18,254 nucleotides of DNA from Bacteroidales bacterium (lineage in GTDB: Bacteria; Bacteroidota; Bacteroidia; Bacteroidales; JAAUTT01). A program made the position numbers and the translations under genes. Positions 17,271 to 18,254 of this stretch are shown here, one piece after another. Location: contig JAAUTT010000011.1 in NCBI GenBank assembly GCA_012031335.1, positions 1-18,254 of the forward strand, written 5' to 3'. Positions within the stretch are counted from its first letter, which is position 1; each line of letters starts with the position of its first letter. The notes under the pieces are model-generated. The model did no database searches, was not told where the DNA came from, and saw only the letters and a list, made by a program, of their open reading frames with translations.

Positions 17271-18170
17271 TTCCCACTTCCCGTAATAAATGCAATAAAT
17301 AATCATATTATCGGGAAAGAACCGTGTGCCGGTTTGCAGATCGGCCAAAGGTTCCATGGCAACAATTTGTTCGTATGTTTTGCCTTTATCTTTCAGCCTT
17401 ACAACTTTTTCGACTACTTTTAGCAAATTATTCCGGTATTCGACCAGGCCAACCAGATTTGTAACCGAACCTTGCCCAGGTATTATAACAGTTTGAAAGT
17501 CGCACAACTTGATAATCTGGTCGAGGGCCTGTATCACACCCCGAAATGAACCTTCGTAGGGAGAAAAGCCCGAACGAAATACGAAAAGATCGCCTGTGCA
17601 GATAACATTAGAGTTTCGGAAGTAAATTACTATATCGCCCATCGTATGTGCTTCAGGAGTATGATAAAGTGTAACTGTCTCCCCATTGAACTGAATTTCC
17701 ATTGAATCGGTAAAACACATATCAGGTAACTGGTCGGAAGGACGAGGTGCAACAGGTGGTATATTAAAAACTTCTGGTGCCTCCCAAACCGACATCATTT
17801 CATTCCGGGCATTCAAATGAGCAATGGTAACAGTTCTTCCTTCTCTTTTGTAATATTTGCCGGCTCCGATCTGATCGAAATGAGAGTGCGAATAAACAAT
17901 ATAACGGACTGGTAAGTTAAAAGCCGTTAGCAGTGTTGTGTCTGTGCGAATTGAGTCGGCTTCGGGAGCCGGATCAATTACCATCAAACCATCCTCCCCT
18001 GTAAAAAAGGTAACCAAGCTGCCATTTACCATATGAACAAAGAAACCCGGAGCAACTTTCCGAACTAAATGAGGATCTATTTGCAACTCCTGCGAAAACA
18101 AAGCGTTTCCTGAGAAAGAATACATCAGGAAAAAGCAACCGTAAAGCACGGGTCGAATGCAGCTCTTCAT
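17268..18170 (-). CDS. Exported metallo-beta-lactamase-fold protein with altered metal site
   Basis: Intact 300-aa protein with a Sec signal peptide (hydrophobic to about residue 26, cleavage near LFSQ). The fold is the MBL hydrolase fold: GEDGLMVIDPAPEAD, the metal loop YSHSHFDQIGAG, the TPEAHTMGDIVIYF strand, CTGDLFV, and the IPGQGS loop. Ligands H95, H97, D99, H175 and D194 are present. The fourth residue of HxHxDH is Q100, and the PGHG histidine is Q233, so two of the second-metal ligands are glutamine. This suggests one-metal binding, another metal, or loss of hydrolase activity. An extended C-terminal helix region with ERMV-like charged residues (about 245-275) follows. The 84 bases upstream to the window end hold a small hairpin (GTGGA/TCCAC, 18195-18206) and nothing else recognised. 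Substrate unknown. Confidence 0.9.
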   Translation of the reverse strand: MKSCIRPVLYGCFFLMYSFSGNALFSQELQIDPHLVRKVAPGFFVHMVNGSLVTFFTGEDGLMVIDPAPEADSIRTDTTLLTAFNLPVRYIVYSHSHFDQIGAGKYYKREGRTVTIAHLNARNEMMSVWEAPEVFNIPPVAPRPSDQLPDMCFTDSMEIQFNGETVTLYHTPEAHTMGDIVIYFRNSNVICTGDLFVFRSGFSPYEGSFRGVIQALDQIIKLCDFQTVIIPGQGSVTNLVGLVEYRNNLLKVVEKVVRLKDKGKTYEQIVAMEPLADLQTGTRFFPDNMIIYCIYYGKWE

Positions 18171-18254
18171 AAATTGGTATAGTTATGTAGTCAGGTGGAT
18201 CTCCACTTTTTAATATGCAAACGCAAGTTAGAAATCCTTGGGTAATATACATCA

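Noticed and set aside
18195..18206. Small hairpin with a T5 tail as a plus-strand terminator
   Set aside because: The stem is only 5 bp with a 2-base loop, and no plus-strand gene ends there; it is more likely chance in the MBL leader.
17974..18252. 92-codon minus-strand frame near the window end
   Set aside because: It overlaps the MBL gene in another frame and shows no recognisable protein pattern.

Overview
The window looks like chromosomal DNA of a Bacteroidota bacterium, probably an uncultured or marine Bacteroidia lineage. This rests on the mix of families (paired DUF1080 proteins, Gfo/Idh/MocA with a Tat signal, a response-regulator/histidine-kinase hybrid), A-rich upstream regions with weak Shine-Dalgarno sequences, and AT-rich spacers. 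No rRNA, tRNA or CRISPR array was seen. No mobile-element gene was recognised.

Layout. 2-2446 (+): a methyl-accepting chemotaxis protein, cut by the window edge, then a receiver/histidine-kinase hybrid. 2604-3474 (-): an AraC-family regulator, divergent from the catabolic genes. 3716-6694 (+): two DUF1080 proteins (one secreted, one lipoprotein) and a Tat-exported Gfo/Idh/MocA oxidoreductase, probably one operon ending near a hairpin at 6769. 6993-8251 (+): a uroporphyrinogen-decarboxylase-like protein. 8516-9307 (+): an SDR dehydrogenase. 9488-13533 (+): a tight run of ROK-type kinase, SIS sugar isomerase, FAD oxidoreductase and phosphotriesterase-family hydrolase. 13709-14893 (+): an enolase-superfamily enzyme with a Tat signal. 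15125-16034 (-): a Tat-exported xylose-isomerase-like TIM barrel, converging on the plus-strand genes over a 93-nt imperfect palindrome. 16608-17160 (+): an unrecognised membrane protein. 17268-18170 (-): an exported metallo-beta-lactamase-fold protein.

Working model (inference). The region 3716-16034 is a sugar or glycoside catabolic locus of the 3-keto type. An oxidoreductase oxidises a sugar hydroxyl, DUF1080 proteins cleave the keto-glycoside, and the enolase-type and TIM-barrel enzymes rearrange or dehydrate the product, all with export signals. Cytoplasmic SDR, FAD oxidoreductase, lactonase-like hydrolase, kinase and isomerase would finish the job. No transporter and no recognisable classical glycoside hydrolase is present in the window, so uptake must be encoded elsewhere. 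The AraC regulator is a natural candidate for control.

Data quality. At least 14 single-base frame changes break nine of the genes, mostly in A/T or short G runs, and each reads through to a full-length conserved protein once corrected. Ten of them look like missing bases. This is what uncorrected sequencing error looks like, so these genes are annotated as intact genes with frameshifts rather than as decayed ones. Three proteins show active-site changes away from any frameshift: the MBL protein, the ROK protein and the UroD-like protein.
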